Assembly (NCBI RefSeq): GCF_000708205.1
Contig: NW_014575557.1
Location: forward strand, 682,143-746,142
DNA length: 64,000 bases
Direction: 5' to 3'
Source: Mixia osmundae IAM 14324
Taxonomy: Eukaryota > Basidiomycota > Mixiomycetes > Mixiales > Mixiaceae
Shown: piece after piece, positions 32,010 through 42,138 of the stretch
How the letters are laid out: the number at the start of each line of letters is the position of its first letter
Numbering within the stretch: the stretch's first letter is position 1
Notes under the pieces: model-generated
What the model saw: the letters and a program-made list of their open reading frames with translations, nothing else
The model's database searches: none
Told to the model about the DNA's origin: nothing
Translations under genes and position numbers: made by a program

Positions 32010-32740
32010 ATGATCATTCTTCTTGCTCTGCTCAACGTCCACTTTGCTCTAGCTGTGCTCGGCCATGGTGATGCGATGCAGCAATACAATCTCGTCTGGC
32101 AAGGCACCGCGATTTGCACCATTCCAGCTTCCATGAGCACCACCCAACCTCTTGGTGAGCGTCAAGGAATCGAGACAGACATCAGCTATGCCACGATCAT
32201 TATCGATCCTATCCGTCTAGATGAAGGCTACGAGTGTCGCATCACCGTACCATGGGGGAAGCCAGGCCTGACTTGCACGCTCAAGACGGTAGAAGTCGTG
32301 AAAGATGCTGTCGAGTATACTTTCGTGCTCGCCAACCCGATCCGCCCTTTGCCCATCGGTCCGACGGATCCGATGCGAATAAGGATGCCGACTGACGGTG
32401 GCAAACAGTGATGGAGCAATACGAAAGATGTTGCAGAGCAAAGTTTTATCACACCGTCATTGTGACTTACCCTACGCGACTGATCAAGGCTGTGAACTGC
32501 GAAGCTTTTGTCAACTGCAATGACAAGATCAATCCGGTCTGTCATATGGACTATCCTCTACCGAGTACGCCGGCTCCATCTGTTTTGCCTGCAGAAGCTC
32601 ACAGACGAGCAGTGAGTGATCGCTGCGTGGTAATTAGCCCCGAAGACGCCAGATGCTTACTGGGCGAGGTTCCGTCACATCCTTCGTCGGCGGGTCAGGC
32701 GATGCTTTCGACAAAAGAGCCTCACATCACGCTGCAGTAG
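32010..32740 (+). CDS. Secreted cysteine-containing protein, paralogue 1
   Basis: No known family. It has a signal peptide (MIILLALLNVHFALAVLG) and then a mature domain of about 205 residues. Exons 32010-32358 and 32409-32740 (226 aa). The 50-nt intron has a good CTGAC branch site. Landmarks are TAICTIPAS, DEGYECRITVPWG, GLTCTLKTVEVV and YERCCRAKFY. The same landmarks occur in the minus-strand gene at 32832-33602, with a matching 50-nt phase-1 intron just before the CC motif, so the two are paralogues in tail-to-tail orientation. The last ~55 residues diverge and may hide a further intron. A small secreted, cysteine-bearing, apparently lineage-specific protein is a typical candidate effector; that is inference. 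An in-frame Met further upstream would place the hydrophobic segment internally, so 32010 is preferred. Confidence 0.68.
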
Positions 32741-32831
32741 CTAGATCGATCGAGCGACGTCGGGAATTGATGTACATTCATGAGCCTAGCCATGGACATG
32801 TATTCTTTGCAGGATCTACGGGACAGATGGT

Positions 32832-33602
32832 CTAGCGATCGACAGAGAAGAGACAGAAGCCAAGATCGGTCAACTGACTCTCGCAACGGTATCTGACTGT
32901 ACGGACCTGTGTGAGCGTTGTATTCGTAGCAGCAAACACGAAAGACTTGCCTGGCGGTGCGTAGAATAGTGCGCAAAAGTCTGGCTTGGGAGGCATGCCA
33001 GGCGGTGAGGTGGCTTCGCATAGTAACTCATATCGACACGGTCCTTCGGTAATGAGTCGATCAGGCCAGCCTACTATGATTGCTTGGATCGCCTGAGGTC
33101 TACAGCACTGGTACATCTCGGGCATGCCTTCGCCTGCTGGCCAATAGATTCAGTCTGCGAATTCGCTCAGGCGCGCAGTGTCAGACCAGGCGGGACCTCT
33201 GGAAATCCTGGAATGATGAGATCGAAAGCGATATCTGCACGGTCGGGCGTTCGTACAATCTGGACAGGCTGACATTTGGCTTCGGTACCCGGTCGTCTGT
33301 CACTGGGCAGCGGTTCCTGCCTCAGGATGATGAGATGATTGACGATACTGTGCGCAGTGCAGCAAAGGACTGACGCATCGCCAGCCGAGTGCATATGCTG
33401 TTGGAGAGAGATCGACCTGAACTCGGGTAAGATGTGAGGAGAATTGATAAGACATCCCGTCAGGAAATTCGTGGCTCTGAGTCCAGGGGATCGTGCAACG
33501 CGCTCGACCCTCAAAAACTGGCAAGTAGACTTGATGATCGCTCGGAAGGGGCGCACCAGCGCGTGTGAAAATCAGCGAGATGAAAAGACCGAACAGCAAC
33601 AT
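32832..33602 (-). CDS. Secreted cysteine-containing protein, paralogue 2
   Basis: No known family. It has a signal peptide (MLLFGLFISLIFTRAGA). Exons 33602-33375, 33316-33187 and 33136-32832 (220 aa). Landmarks shared with paralogue 1, in order: GRARCTIPWT, ALGWRC, a second Cys about 13 residues on (EAKCQPVQIVRT), MYQCCRPQ, GWPDRLI and a C-x6-C pair (PCRYELLC). Intron 1 (33374-33317) is absent from paralogue 1, so an intron has been gained or lost. Intron 2 (33186-33137) matches the 50-nt intron of paralogue 1 in phase and length; its acceptor could be any of three in-frame AGs. The C terminus has two more cysteines (RYRCES, GFCLFS). The pair looks old enough to have diverged widely while keeping its Cys frame, as fast-evolving secreted proteins do. 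Confidence 0.7.
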
Positions 33603-34014
33603 GATCGCGATGACCGGTTCTGCGTCGATAGATTTAGATATCGATGAGGAGCACGCTTTGGCGCGCGATAAGAGGCGGCGTAGAGGCAGGCTTCAACGAT
33701 CGACTACGTCACTGATAGGCATGTAGTGCCGGTGCGTGAAGTTCCAGAATAAATGTCGAGCAAGAGTTTCAGTCATCTTGCCATGACTGCATGACGATTG
33801 CGGTTCCCGTTGCTTTCGCGGGTCCCCATTGGCCGACAAGCCGAGCCGTCGAGGCACTGATTTCCCGAGATCAGCGACTACTGAGAGAATGTTCGTGCGA
33901 TGATGTGATGCCCAGCCGAGCCGAGCGAGACGAGGAGTGAAGACGTCATCGTCGCCATGACTCGCTCCGCAGATTTACGCGACGACGAGGACTCTGTCTT
34001 GCACCTCGTCGACG
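33603..34014. other. Intergenic, secreted pair to SMN
   Basis: This 412-bp stretch serves as promoter region for both flanking divergent genes. An inverted CCAAT box (CCATTGG) sits near 33827. An open frame beginning at 33957 in the wrong phase for SMN is not supported. Confidence 0.5.
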
Positions 34015-34904
34015 ATGTCGTGGTCCGCCGTCAGGGAGCGCGAGCATGATCCGAGCTCGATCCAAGCATGCTGGCTAGCCTCGCTGGACGAGTACCATTC
34101 TCACCATCCTGTCGCTTCGACGAGCAAGCTGCCCGACGTGCGCAACCTCTCACCGAGCCAACAACGACAGATCTCATCCTTGTCAGTCCCCTTCTCTGCT
34201 GTGCTTGAGTGCTCTTGACTCAGCCGAACAGGTGGTTCATGGATGCTGCCGATCTCGAGCAACTCAAGGCGCTCGATGAAGCTGAGAAAGCTGCAAAAGA
34301 GTCCAAGACGGTCGAAAAGGGCAAGATGAAGCTCATCATGGACGATCTGGCCAACATGGACTGGGATGATGCAGACTACTGGGGAGAGGAAGACGCTGGC
34401 AGAAAAGAGGGAGACGAGGTAGAAGAGGAGTATGAGGATGAGGAGATGGTCGAGGAACAAGACCCGCAGGAACAAGAGAAACCCACAGAGCAAGAGCAGC
34501 AGGGCACGGTCAGCAGCAGCAGCAGCAGCAGCAGCGAAAACAGTGGTAGCAGTAGCAGTAGCAGTAGCAGTAGCAGTAGCAGTAGCAGCAGCAGCAGTGA
34601 CAGTTTGAGCAGCAGCGCATCAGACTCAGAGTCAGATTCAGACAACGCTGCGACTTCGAAGCCGACAAGTGTCGCGACATCAGAGATGCCCAGCGCTGCC
34701 ACTCCACCGACGCAACCGAGCACAAAGCGCAAACGCTCACCTGGGGTCGCCAAGCCAGAGGCGACACGACCTGTGCCGCCGGCGCCAGCGCAGCCTGCTG
34801 CAGTCGATCCTTATCTGCAAGCCATGAACCAAGCATGGTATGCTGCCGGCTATGCGACAGCTCTGTATCAGTTGCAGCAGCAACATCAAGGCAAGACGGC
34901 CTAA
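34015..34904 (+). CDS. SMN1: Survival motor neuron (SMN)-like protein
   Basis: SMN with Gemin2 loads Sm rings onto spliceosomal snRNAs. Exons 34015-34181 and 34232-34904 (279 aa). The N-terminal DPSSIQACWLASLDEYHSHH resembles the Gemin2-binding helix of SMN (DDSAxxxAWxxAxxEYxxYH). The C-terminal QAWYAAGYATALYQLQQ is a YG-box-like oligomerisation helix (WYxxGYxT). Between them lie an acidic helix, an acidic run and a long Ser tract encoded by AGC/AGT repeats, with a basic KRKRSPG patch. There is no Tudor domain, as in fission yeast Smn1. The intron 34182-34231 is clear. The ATG at 34015 begins close to the Gemin2 motif; an upstream exon cannot be excluded. Identification rests on the two end motifs. 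Confidence 0.75.
34511..34616 (+). repeat. AGC/AGT trinucleotide repeat coding poly-serine
   Basis: Two tracts of imperfect (AGC)n and (AGCAGT)n repeats within SMN encode runs of serine interrupted by ENSG and D. Such coding microsatellites change length easily, so the tract length may vary between strains. Confidence 0.9.
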
Positions 34905-34995
34905 TGTTTGCACACAGACAGTACCCGATTGCATTACAACCTCATTTTGCGTGCGAGAGGAGTAGAGTACACTGCTAATCACAGAGGGTAGGGTA

Positions 34996-37900
34996 TTATT
35001 CGTCGTCGAGATCTTCGTTGTCGCCCCAATTCAGGTATTCGCCGTACGCAGACGGCCTGTCGCCCCTCACGAACGCTTCAAACGTTCGCTTGATGACTGC
35101 CGACCAGCTGAGATCGCGATCATCTTTGGTCACATCATCATCGTAAAGCTCCTGCTCTGTAAACGTCGGCGGTGTCAGACTCGAGTTGACTGCGCCCGGC
35201 TTGACATCTTGGCCTGCTACCGATGCTTTCCTCGCTGCCAGTGCTTTTTCGCGAGCGCTCCGCTCGCTCGATCGGAAGCGGGCGCCGAGATCAGGCCAAT
35301 TCCTGCTAGCATCAAACGGCAGCCACCACTGCTCGAATGTCAGCGATATGCGAGCCGACGGGAGATGAGACGCACAAAGTTATGGTAATGTGACGAGTAG
35401 GCGCCTCTGAAGAAGCCGTCGAATCCAACGATGATTGGCGCAGCGTTTGAGTCCTTGGGCGGATCTGCGACTGCTGCTCAGTCCGTTCATGCAAGGTAAG
35501 CAGGAAGACTCACCGAAGAATTCCTCAAACCGCTTGAGGTAAGGAAAGACTGGTCGATCTCGCTGGAAGTATTCGGTGTTGAGCTAAAGGCCCGCGACCG
35601 ATCAGCCAGCTATCTTTGCTCTAGTCCACCGATACGTACCCAAGCAGGATCAAAGAGAGCGTCCGGCAAACGCAGCAAAAGCTCCTCGACGCTTGCATCT
35701 TTTGTGTAGCGAGAGATCGTCATTGGATGGAAATCGAGTCCGTTGGCAAGTGCGCTCTTGAACAAGAAGCTGCCCAAAGCGCTATTGCGCCCTAGCTTGA
35801 GCACTGCCGTATTGTATTTTTCCAGCCGGCTCCATCGATACGCAAAGTTGCCTCGCCATCCCCAGATCTCCTCCCAGTCGCGGAGCAGCAGCGTATCGGC
35901 GTCGAGATAGACGCCGCCAAATCGATGACAGAGCACGAATCGAGCCATGTCGGACAAGACGACCGTCAGACGATCATAGTCGCTCGACGAAGCAGATCCC
36001 AATCGCTCAAAGAGCTCATCTTCGCCAGACTTTTTGACAGCAATCTTAGAGCTCGCACCACTCGTCGTATTGTCTTTGTACTCGACCTGGACATCTTCCC
36101 CCTCTTGGACATCCTCGCGATCGCTCATCTTGACGTCGATCACTGCGTCCGCCTCGTCCTCTTCTTGGACTGCGACCTTTTCTGGCGTCGTGGGAGAAGA
36201 GCCATACTTGACGCCGCCCGAATTGAACAGCTGAAGCCGTCGCCAGCTGCTTCTCAGCTCTGGAATGCCGTCAAGCTGCTCGGTTGTGTTCCATAGCTGG
36301 AATCGGATGACATCGCTGAAGCGCGGATGCAAGAAGGGCGCCGACCAAGGGTTGCTCTTCAACGAAGCGAGCATTTGCGACTTTGCAGCTGGATTGGGCA
36401 CGGAAGCAGCGGGGCCGGGATTGATCCAGATCCACATCTGCGGTCTGCACACTCGGCTCAAAAAGTCTTCTCGCTCGTGCGCATACTTCTCTTCGTCTGA
36501 GCGATACTTTGCCGACGAGGGATGCGGTATGTGAAGGCCGAGATTCTGGGTGAAGAGGAAGCTCAGTAGTGCTGCATAAGGCTTGTCTGTGAAAGGTCCA
36601 GCCCAGAAGACCTATCAAGATTATAATGTCAGCCGGAGTAGAAAGGTAGTCTGCAGATACTTGCATGAAAGATGCGCGGATTATCGGGATCACACATAGG
36701 GTCAGCAGTAGGATGCGTCGGATGCGGTTTCGCATCAATGCCAAAACCAACACGCCGTCGCTTCGGATGCCGCGGTAGCTCGACCGGCGCATCAGTATCT
36801 TTGGCTAGCGGCCGCTTTAACCGAGTGATAGAGGTATGCGAGAAGGGGGCAATGTGACCGAGCGAAGCCATGATATCGTCCGGCTCATACGTCTCTGCCG
36901 ATTCGCGATCGTCATGCTCATCAAGAGCATCTGTAAGCTCTTGCTCGAGATCCGCCTCTTCCGTGTAAATATGACGCCATGCTTTCGCTTGACCTCTTCG
37001 TATTTGCTTGTGTGGATCAAGTTGACCGCCCGCCCGCAATATCTCTAGACAGTCACGGACGTATTGATTCGTTGAGAAGTCACAGTAATCCATGACGATA
37101 TCGAGATCGAGGATGCTGTCTAAGGTAGGTCTGGGCGGATAAGCCGAGGCTAACAGAGACTTCTTCTCTTGTGCCGAGGTGACAATATCGATATACTGGC
37201 GCGTCGGGCCTACGGGCTGTATACTGTGATGCTCGACAATCTTCTGAGGTGTTCTGTTGACGTCTGAAGTCTGCACTGAATTGTCCTTTGATCGGGAGCC
37301 GAATGCATCGTCATCGTTGATGACACGGGGCAGACTCGGATTGGTGAGTCTTTGCGCCTGAGCGTGAGCAGCGCCAGCAACGACGACAGATGTATTGGCT
37401 AGCGCAAGCGCCACGAAAGGCGGCATCCTTCGCCTGGAAGGGTATTGTCCTTTCTGGATCTCCCACGCCCAGATTCGCGCAATGTCTTGCCTGTCCATCA
37501 CTAGCGTAGAGGGCTCGCCTTGGAAGGGCAGATTCATGTTCTGGAATCGATGAGACGAGCGTAACCGCTTGATGAAGAAGACGAGCAGCAGGATGATCAG
37601 AATGATGTAGGCCCAGGATTTCAGCCGGGCTATTAATCGTTGTCGAGGCGTTCGAGGATAGACGGGGCCTCCATTGGCTGCAAATGGTCGATGATGCAGG
37701 TAGTCCTTGTTCATACTGTCCTTCCGCGCTCCGCCACCTGACATGCGGAGCGTCGCCCGTGCGAGTGGCGCGGGCAACAAGAGCTTCAGAACTCTTCGTT
37801 GCTGTGTGAACGGCACAGGAATATAGGCCGGCAGAACGTAAGGATGCAGAGATCGAGTGAGCAGGGCAAAAACGCCTGTTGGCGCACTCGAGACGGACGT

Positions 37901-38518
37901 CGCTAGCCTCGCTCTCGGACCCACATCGTCCAATAAACCAGCTTTTCGTGAACTTCCGTTCATCGAGTGACGACTGCTCCGCGATACGCTGGAGCTAAGA
38001 GGAACGTCGAGGGCTGAGTGACCCATGGGCGGGCTGGGCGGCCTTGATCCGTACGGCTGATGTGGATAGAGTTTGCTGCTCGAGCCAACGCTGAACAGGC
38101 TAGAATCTGCCTGGAAGCTGTGGCGCCCGTCTGAGCCGTAGCCTGATACATCGCCGACGGAGCTGGCAGCGCTCGAAGTACTACTGGCCAGGCCGGATGG
38201 TACCCTCGAATGCGATTCGCCCGAATGACCGTATTCACTGTGCGCGTTGTAATACTGCGCATACGCATGCGTACCGTTCATCGCTTGCTTTGAAGAGGAT
38301 GCAGACATGAGGGGCGGGCTCGAGACCGTGCTCTCGCCTGCCGAGTCGTCTGCACTGCTGCCGTTGCTACTAGGTTGAGCTGCAGCGTGGCTCACGAGGC
38401 CAGAGGAGCCCGATCCCGTGGCCTGGCTGAGCTGTCGTGTCAGTGGACTAGAGGAGATAGGTCCTGTCCCATTGGCTGCTGGTTGCCCATCCTGCGCATT
38501 CGGATGATGCCGCTTCAT
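34996..38518 (-). CDS. Type II membrane glycosyltransferase with DXD motif (GT32-like)
   Basis: Exons: 38518-36665, 36611-35640, 35583-35514, 35464-35376, 35328-34996 (1105 aa). The first ~300 residues are a Ser/Pro-rich cytosolic tail, followed by one signal-anchor helix (WAYIILIILLLVFFI). The lumenal part contains IFHVFWAGPFTDKPYAALLS, and MARFVLCHRFGGVYLDADTL holds the DXD motif (DAD) that binds the Mn-nucleotide sugar in Och1-like and alpha-1,4-glycosyltransferases. GFFRGAYSSHYHNFWWLPFD follows near the C terminus. It probably works in the Golgi on glycans or glycolipids; donor and acceptor are unknown. Intron 1 (36664-36612) needs a GC donor (GCAAGT) to join RIFH to VFWAGPF. An acidic insert of roughly 70 residues precedes the DXD region. 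The ATG at 38518 is used because the frame further upstream has none. Confidence 0.85.
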
Positions 38519-38981
38519 CGCTATGGGTCGTAGCTCAGCTCGAGCTGTCTCTCGTGGCCGCTGCTGTCGCGACACTCGCTCAGCTCTGCATCCTCGACCT
38601 ACGCTTCGAGCTCGTACCTGCTGCTAGCCGTATGGCTTCGCGGCTATCGGTCAGGAACAGAATGCAGAGAGCGTGGTCGACAAGTCGCCAAGCAACGCAA
38701 GGTACCCTGTCTTGCGTCAAGGGCCAGGCGCCCTCGTCGATGAGTGTCTCGACAGCCAAGATCAGATCCGTCGGCTCAGCGTCCGGACTAGCTCATGCGA
38801 ATGCAGCCTACACTGGCTCCGAGACGGCGTGCAACACGAGCGACTTGACACGGAAGGCTACGCGCGCCATCAACGGGGAAATTGCGTGCCAGGATGATTG
38901 GCAGGGCGTGGAGGTGTAGCCAGCACGGTTGTTCGCTCAGCACGCCATCTCCTCCACGCGAATCGCCAGCAGCTGCGTTGC
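38519..38981. other. Divergent promoter, glycosyltransferase / GST
   Basis: This 463-bp stretch lies between two start codons. Frames on both strands stay open without ATG or similarity. The plus frame of the GST is open from 38898 and would read as a basic, presequence-like leader, but it has no ATG; a non-AUG start is possible but unproven. Confidence 0.5.
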
Positions 38982-39926
38982 ATGTCGGCGCAACAGCGAT
39001 TTTCGGTCGCCAAAGAGGGCCAAGTAGACTATCACCGATTCGCCGACGGCCAAGCTGCTCAGACTGCCAAATCACACTCTGGCGCAGAGTACATCACCCT
39101 CTTCTCGTCGCCCTTCTGTCCTTTCGTGCAACGTGCCTGGGTCTCGCTCGAGCACTCTGGCCTGCCGTACCACCTGACGGAGGTCGACGTCTATGCGAAG
39201 CCGGACGAGCTCATGCAAGTCAGTCCGAGAGGGCTTGTACCTGCTGTACGGTTGAACGAGCCCGACGGACCACCTCGTGGCATTGCCGAATCGACAGTCA
39301 TTCTTGACTACTTTGAGGAGACAGCGGCAGCTGCAGGCAAGCCGACTCTGCTGCCGGCTCTACTCAACGCGCACTCGATCAACGATGTGCTCTATCAGCG
39401 CTCTGTGGCGAGATTTGCAGCCGACCAAGTCAACAGGCACTTCATACCTGCTTTCTATCGTGCACTGCAAGCCCAAGAGCCAGAGAAGCAGACCGAGGGC
39501 AGAAAGGCACTCTCTGAAGCTTTCGAGAAGCTGACGAGCATGCTCGCCAAAGCCTACAAAGACGAGCAAGACGCAATGACAAAGCCAGACATGAGCGCAG
39601 TCGGTCTCTATGCACCCAATGGCACGCTCGGCTACGTCGATGTTCATATTGTACCCTGTAGGCTCGCCTGTATAGATCAAGATCGAGCTGACCTCGACGC
39701 AGGGGTGTTCCGCTGTACGAACGTGATGAAGCACTACCGCGACTTTACATTGCCTTGCGACGACGCTGCCAAGAGCTGGCTGGATCGACTGCTATCGCAC
39801 AAGAGCGTGCTTGCCACTTGCTCGAGCGAGAAACTCTACCTGGACTCCTACGCTCGATACGCCGAGAACCGGCCGAACACGTCCCAAGTCGCCAACTCGA
39901 CCAATGCAGGATCAGGCTTACCATAG
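38982..39926 (+). CDS. Glutathione S-transferase, omega-like
   Basis: GSTs of this class use a cysteine for thiol transfer and dehydroascorbate or glutathionyl reductase chemistry. Exons 38982-39657 and 39703-39926 (299 aa). The thioredoxin-fold start is clear: YITLFSSPFCPFVQRAWVSL with the active-site CPF, then VSPRGLVPAV (cis-Pro) and IAESTVILDYFEE (glutathione-binding ES). An all-alpha C domain follows. The 45-nt intron 39658-39702 is in frame and stop-free; splicing restores the conserved VDVHIVPWVFRCTNVMKHYR and removes a tract that does not fit the family. It is cytosolic if AUG-initiated; a basic leader would require a non-AUG or hidden upstream exon. Confidence 0.87.
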   Translation: MSAQQRFSVAKEGQVDYHRFADGQAAQTAKSHSGAEYITLFSSPFCPFVQRAWVSLEHSGLPYHLTEVDVYAKPDELMQVSPRGLVPAVRLNEPDGPPRGIAESTVILDYFEETAAAAGKPTLLPALLNAHSINDVLYQRSVARFAADQVNRHFIPAFYRALQAQEPEKQTEGRKALSEAFEKLTSMLAKAYKDEQDAMTKPDMSAVGLYAPNGTLGYVDVHIVPCRLACIDQDRADLDAGVFRCTNVMKHYRDFTLPCDDAAKSWLDRLLSHKSVLATCSSEKLYLDSYARYAENRPNTSQVANSTNAGSGLP

Positions 39927-40116
39927 CGGCCGCACCACACGTTGCCAGCCCGTATATGACCCGCAAGTAATTTTACAGAATGCATGTGACCCGTGTGACA
40001 AGATACAAAGTACGAGCGCGCTAGCGCTGAAATGCGAATGTCCATCGATCTGCCCTTGTACTTCTATACACCTTGTATCTGGCTCAACGTTCTATGTGGT
40101 ATCCGTGTTCGCCGAT

Positions 40117-41843
40117 CTAGCTGAAGCTGCGACGCTTCTTGGCAGCGGCAGATGCAGACACAACGGGTGCATCGGTCGTCAAACCTGGGTCGGCCGCCGC
40201 AATCGCAGCTGCCGTTGCGTTCTGATTGCCGGCCAACGACCAAGCTTCGTTGGGATCAGCACCACAAGGTGCGTTGAAAGACGCTATGTACGCTTGCGTC
40301 GACTGTCCATTGACAGCGGGTATCGCACCATTTGCGAGCATGGTGAGGAAGCTGTATTGGCTGATGTCTGTACCATCGAGTTGTGGCGATACCGTGCGCA
40401 ACGACCAGAAGACCGACCCGCCCGACCAAGCCCACGCGCTGGCTTGCGCCTCGTAGAATTGAGTCTCGAAGGAGCTGGTCGTGACCCCGCTGGTGAGTGA
40501 CCATTCGGTCACAGCGACTGGGACGGGGTAGCCAACGTAGCCCTTTGCGTCATTGCAGACCTGCGCGATGATGTCTGTCGTATCATTCTGCAACGGGAAG
40601 TTGCCACTGTCCGGATCAAGGGTCAGATGGGTCAAGCAGATATCTACAGGAACGCACGGATATGGGTGGTCTTCGAGCATCAACAGTGAGGGATCTTTGC
40701 CGTTGACGAATGGCTGCCAATAGACCAAGTGATTCTCGGTATCAACGAAACCATGGTGGACTGCCGACACGAGTCAGCAAGTCAAGCAAACGTCTGACAA
40801 ACCGCGCCTACATTGCATAGGAATAGGGTAAGAACCAGTAGAAAGCGTCGCATAGGATCTTTCGTAAAAGCCCTTGAGAATCTCGAAGTTGGCTTGTGAA
40901 TAGGGTCTCGGTTCATTGCAGACTGCTAGAGCGGAGATGATGCTTCGGTAGGGGTTGTTGATGATGAATGCCTGAGCAGCAGCAACGGTCTGATCGCCTC
41001 GGATCTGCTCGTCTGGGTGCCAGAAGGTTGGATTGGTGTTGTTGTGGCCAGAGTACTGATCTGTAGTTTGTGCGCCTGGCATGCCGTGCAAGTCAATGAT
41101 GGCGTACATCTTGCGTGCGTATAGATATCCGAGAATGCGGTTGATCTGATCAAGCTGGCCTGCCATGGACAGGTAAGGCTCGCCAGCAACGGTAGGAATC
41201 AAAGCCCAGAATCCAACCGGAATGCGGACCTATCATCAATGAGATCAGCGATTTCACTCGGGAGTCGTATGATGCTACATACAGTGTTGATACCGTTCTG
41301 GCTCAGCGTCTCGATATCGTCTTCGGTGACCCAAGTGTTCCAGTGCTCAAGGAAGATAGCAGACGCATTGGAGACTTGGGAGGCATCCCATTCGTCCCAA
41401 GCATTGGCACCGAACGTATTGACGAAAGCTTGCTCATTCATCCATCTCTCCATTACGAGCCAATTGCCAAGCGCAACGCCAAGCATCTTGTTCGTCGGCG
41501 AGAGCCAGTCCCATCGTGCCAAGTCAGGCACCGTAATGTTGAGCTGACCGTCGACATGTGCAGGTGTGGCGGAAGCAGATGCTGCAGACGAGCTAGCACT
41601 GGACGAAGAGGATGATCCCGAGCTCGAGGTTCTGGTGCCTGAGGATGAACTTGATGATCCGCCAGAGGCATCGTTGGCCGAGCTGATAGACTGCGTCGAA
41701 GAATTCTTGTTTCTCGTCAGACCAACGCCCAAGCCAACGCCAAGTCCGACGGCAACAATGAGGGCGAGCGTCAGTAGACTGATGACCCAACAGCGAGTTC
41801 TGTTATTGCGCCTCTGTACCGATGATCTCCTTGCCACGACCAT
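40117..41843 (-). CDS. EXG: Exo-beta-1,3-glucanase (GH5 family), membrane-anchored
   Basis: The enzyme trims cell-wall beta-1,3-glucan. Exons 41843-41283, 41229-40812 and 40760-40117 (540 aa). A signal-anchor helix (VISLLTLALIVAVGLGVGLG) follows a basic N terminus, so the protein is probably type II and held at the cell surface, unlike secreted yeast Exg1. A Ser-rich stalk leads to the catalytic domain: FLEHWNTWVTEDDIETLSQNG, YAIIDLHGMPGAQT, the acid/base glutamate in AVCNEPRPY and the nucleophile in VAVTEWSLTSG. Introns 41282-41230 and 40811-40761 are ordinary GT-AG. It ends in a small basic tail (AAAKKRRSFS). The stop codon is 190 bp from the convergent GST. Confidence 0.92.
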
Positions 41844-42138
41844 CTTGATGGCTTATGTTGTGAGTGTGCGACACGACTGTCGTGCCTGAGCGAGCCTTGA
41901 CCTGCTTGTGATTGTTCTATCGAATGACCGAAAAAGTAGGGCGTTGCGACGCGAAAAACAAGGGCACCGCCACTTGACATCGCGAAAATATCAAAAGCGA
42001 TCGCCGGGCACTTTCCCCATAGTCTCGCGAGAAATGCTCCGCACTTGAGAAAAGCAAGTTCATATGCATTCCACTGCAGGCAGGGTGGATTGTGTTCAGA
42101 TCACCTACGCCCGACATCAGCTGCGATCCAGTGAGGCT

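Noticed and set aside
34376-34753. Antisense open frame with a poly-leucine run
   Set aside because: It is the reverse reading of the AGC/AGT serine repeat of SMN, with no conserved sequence.
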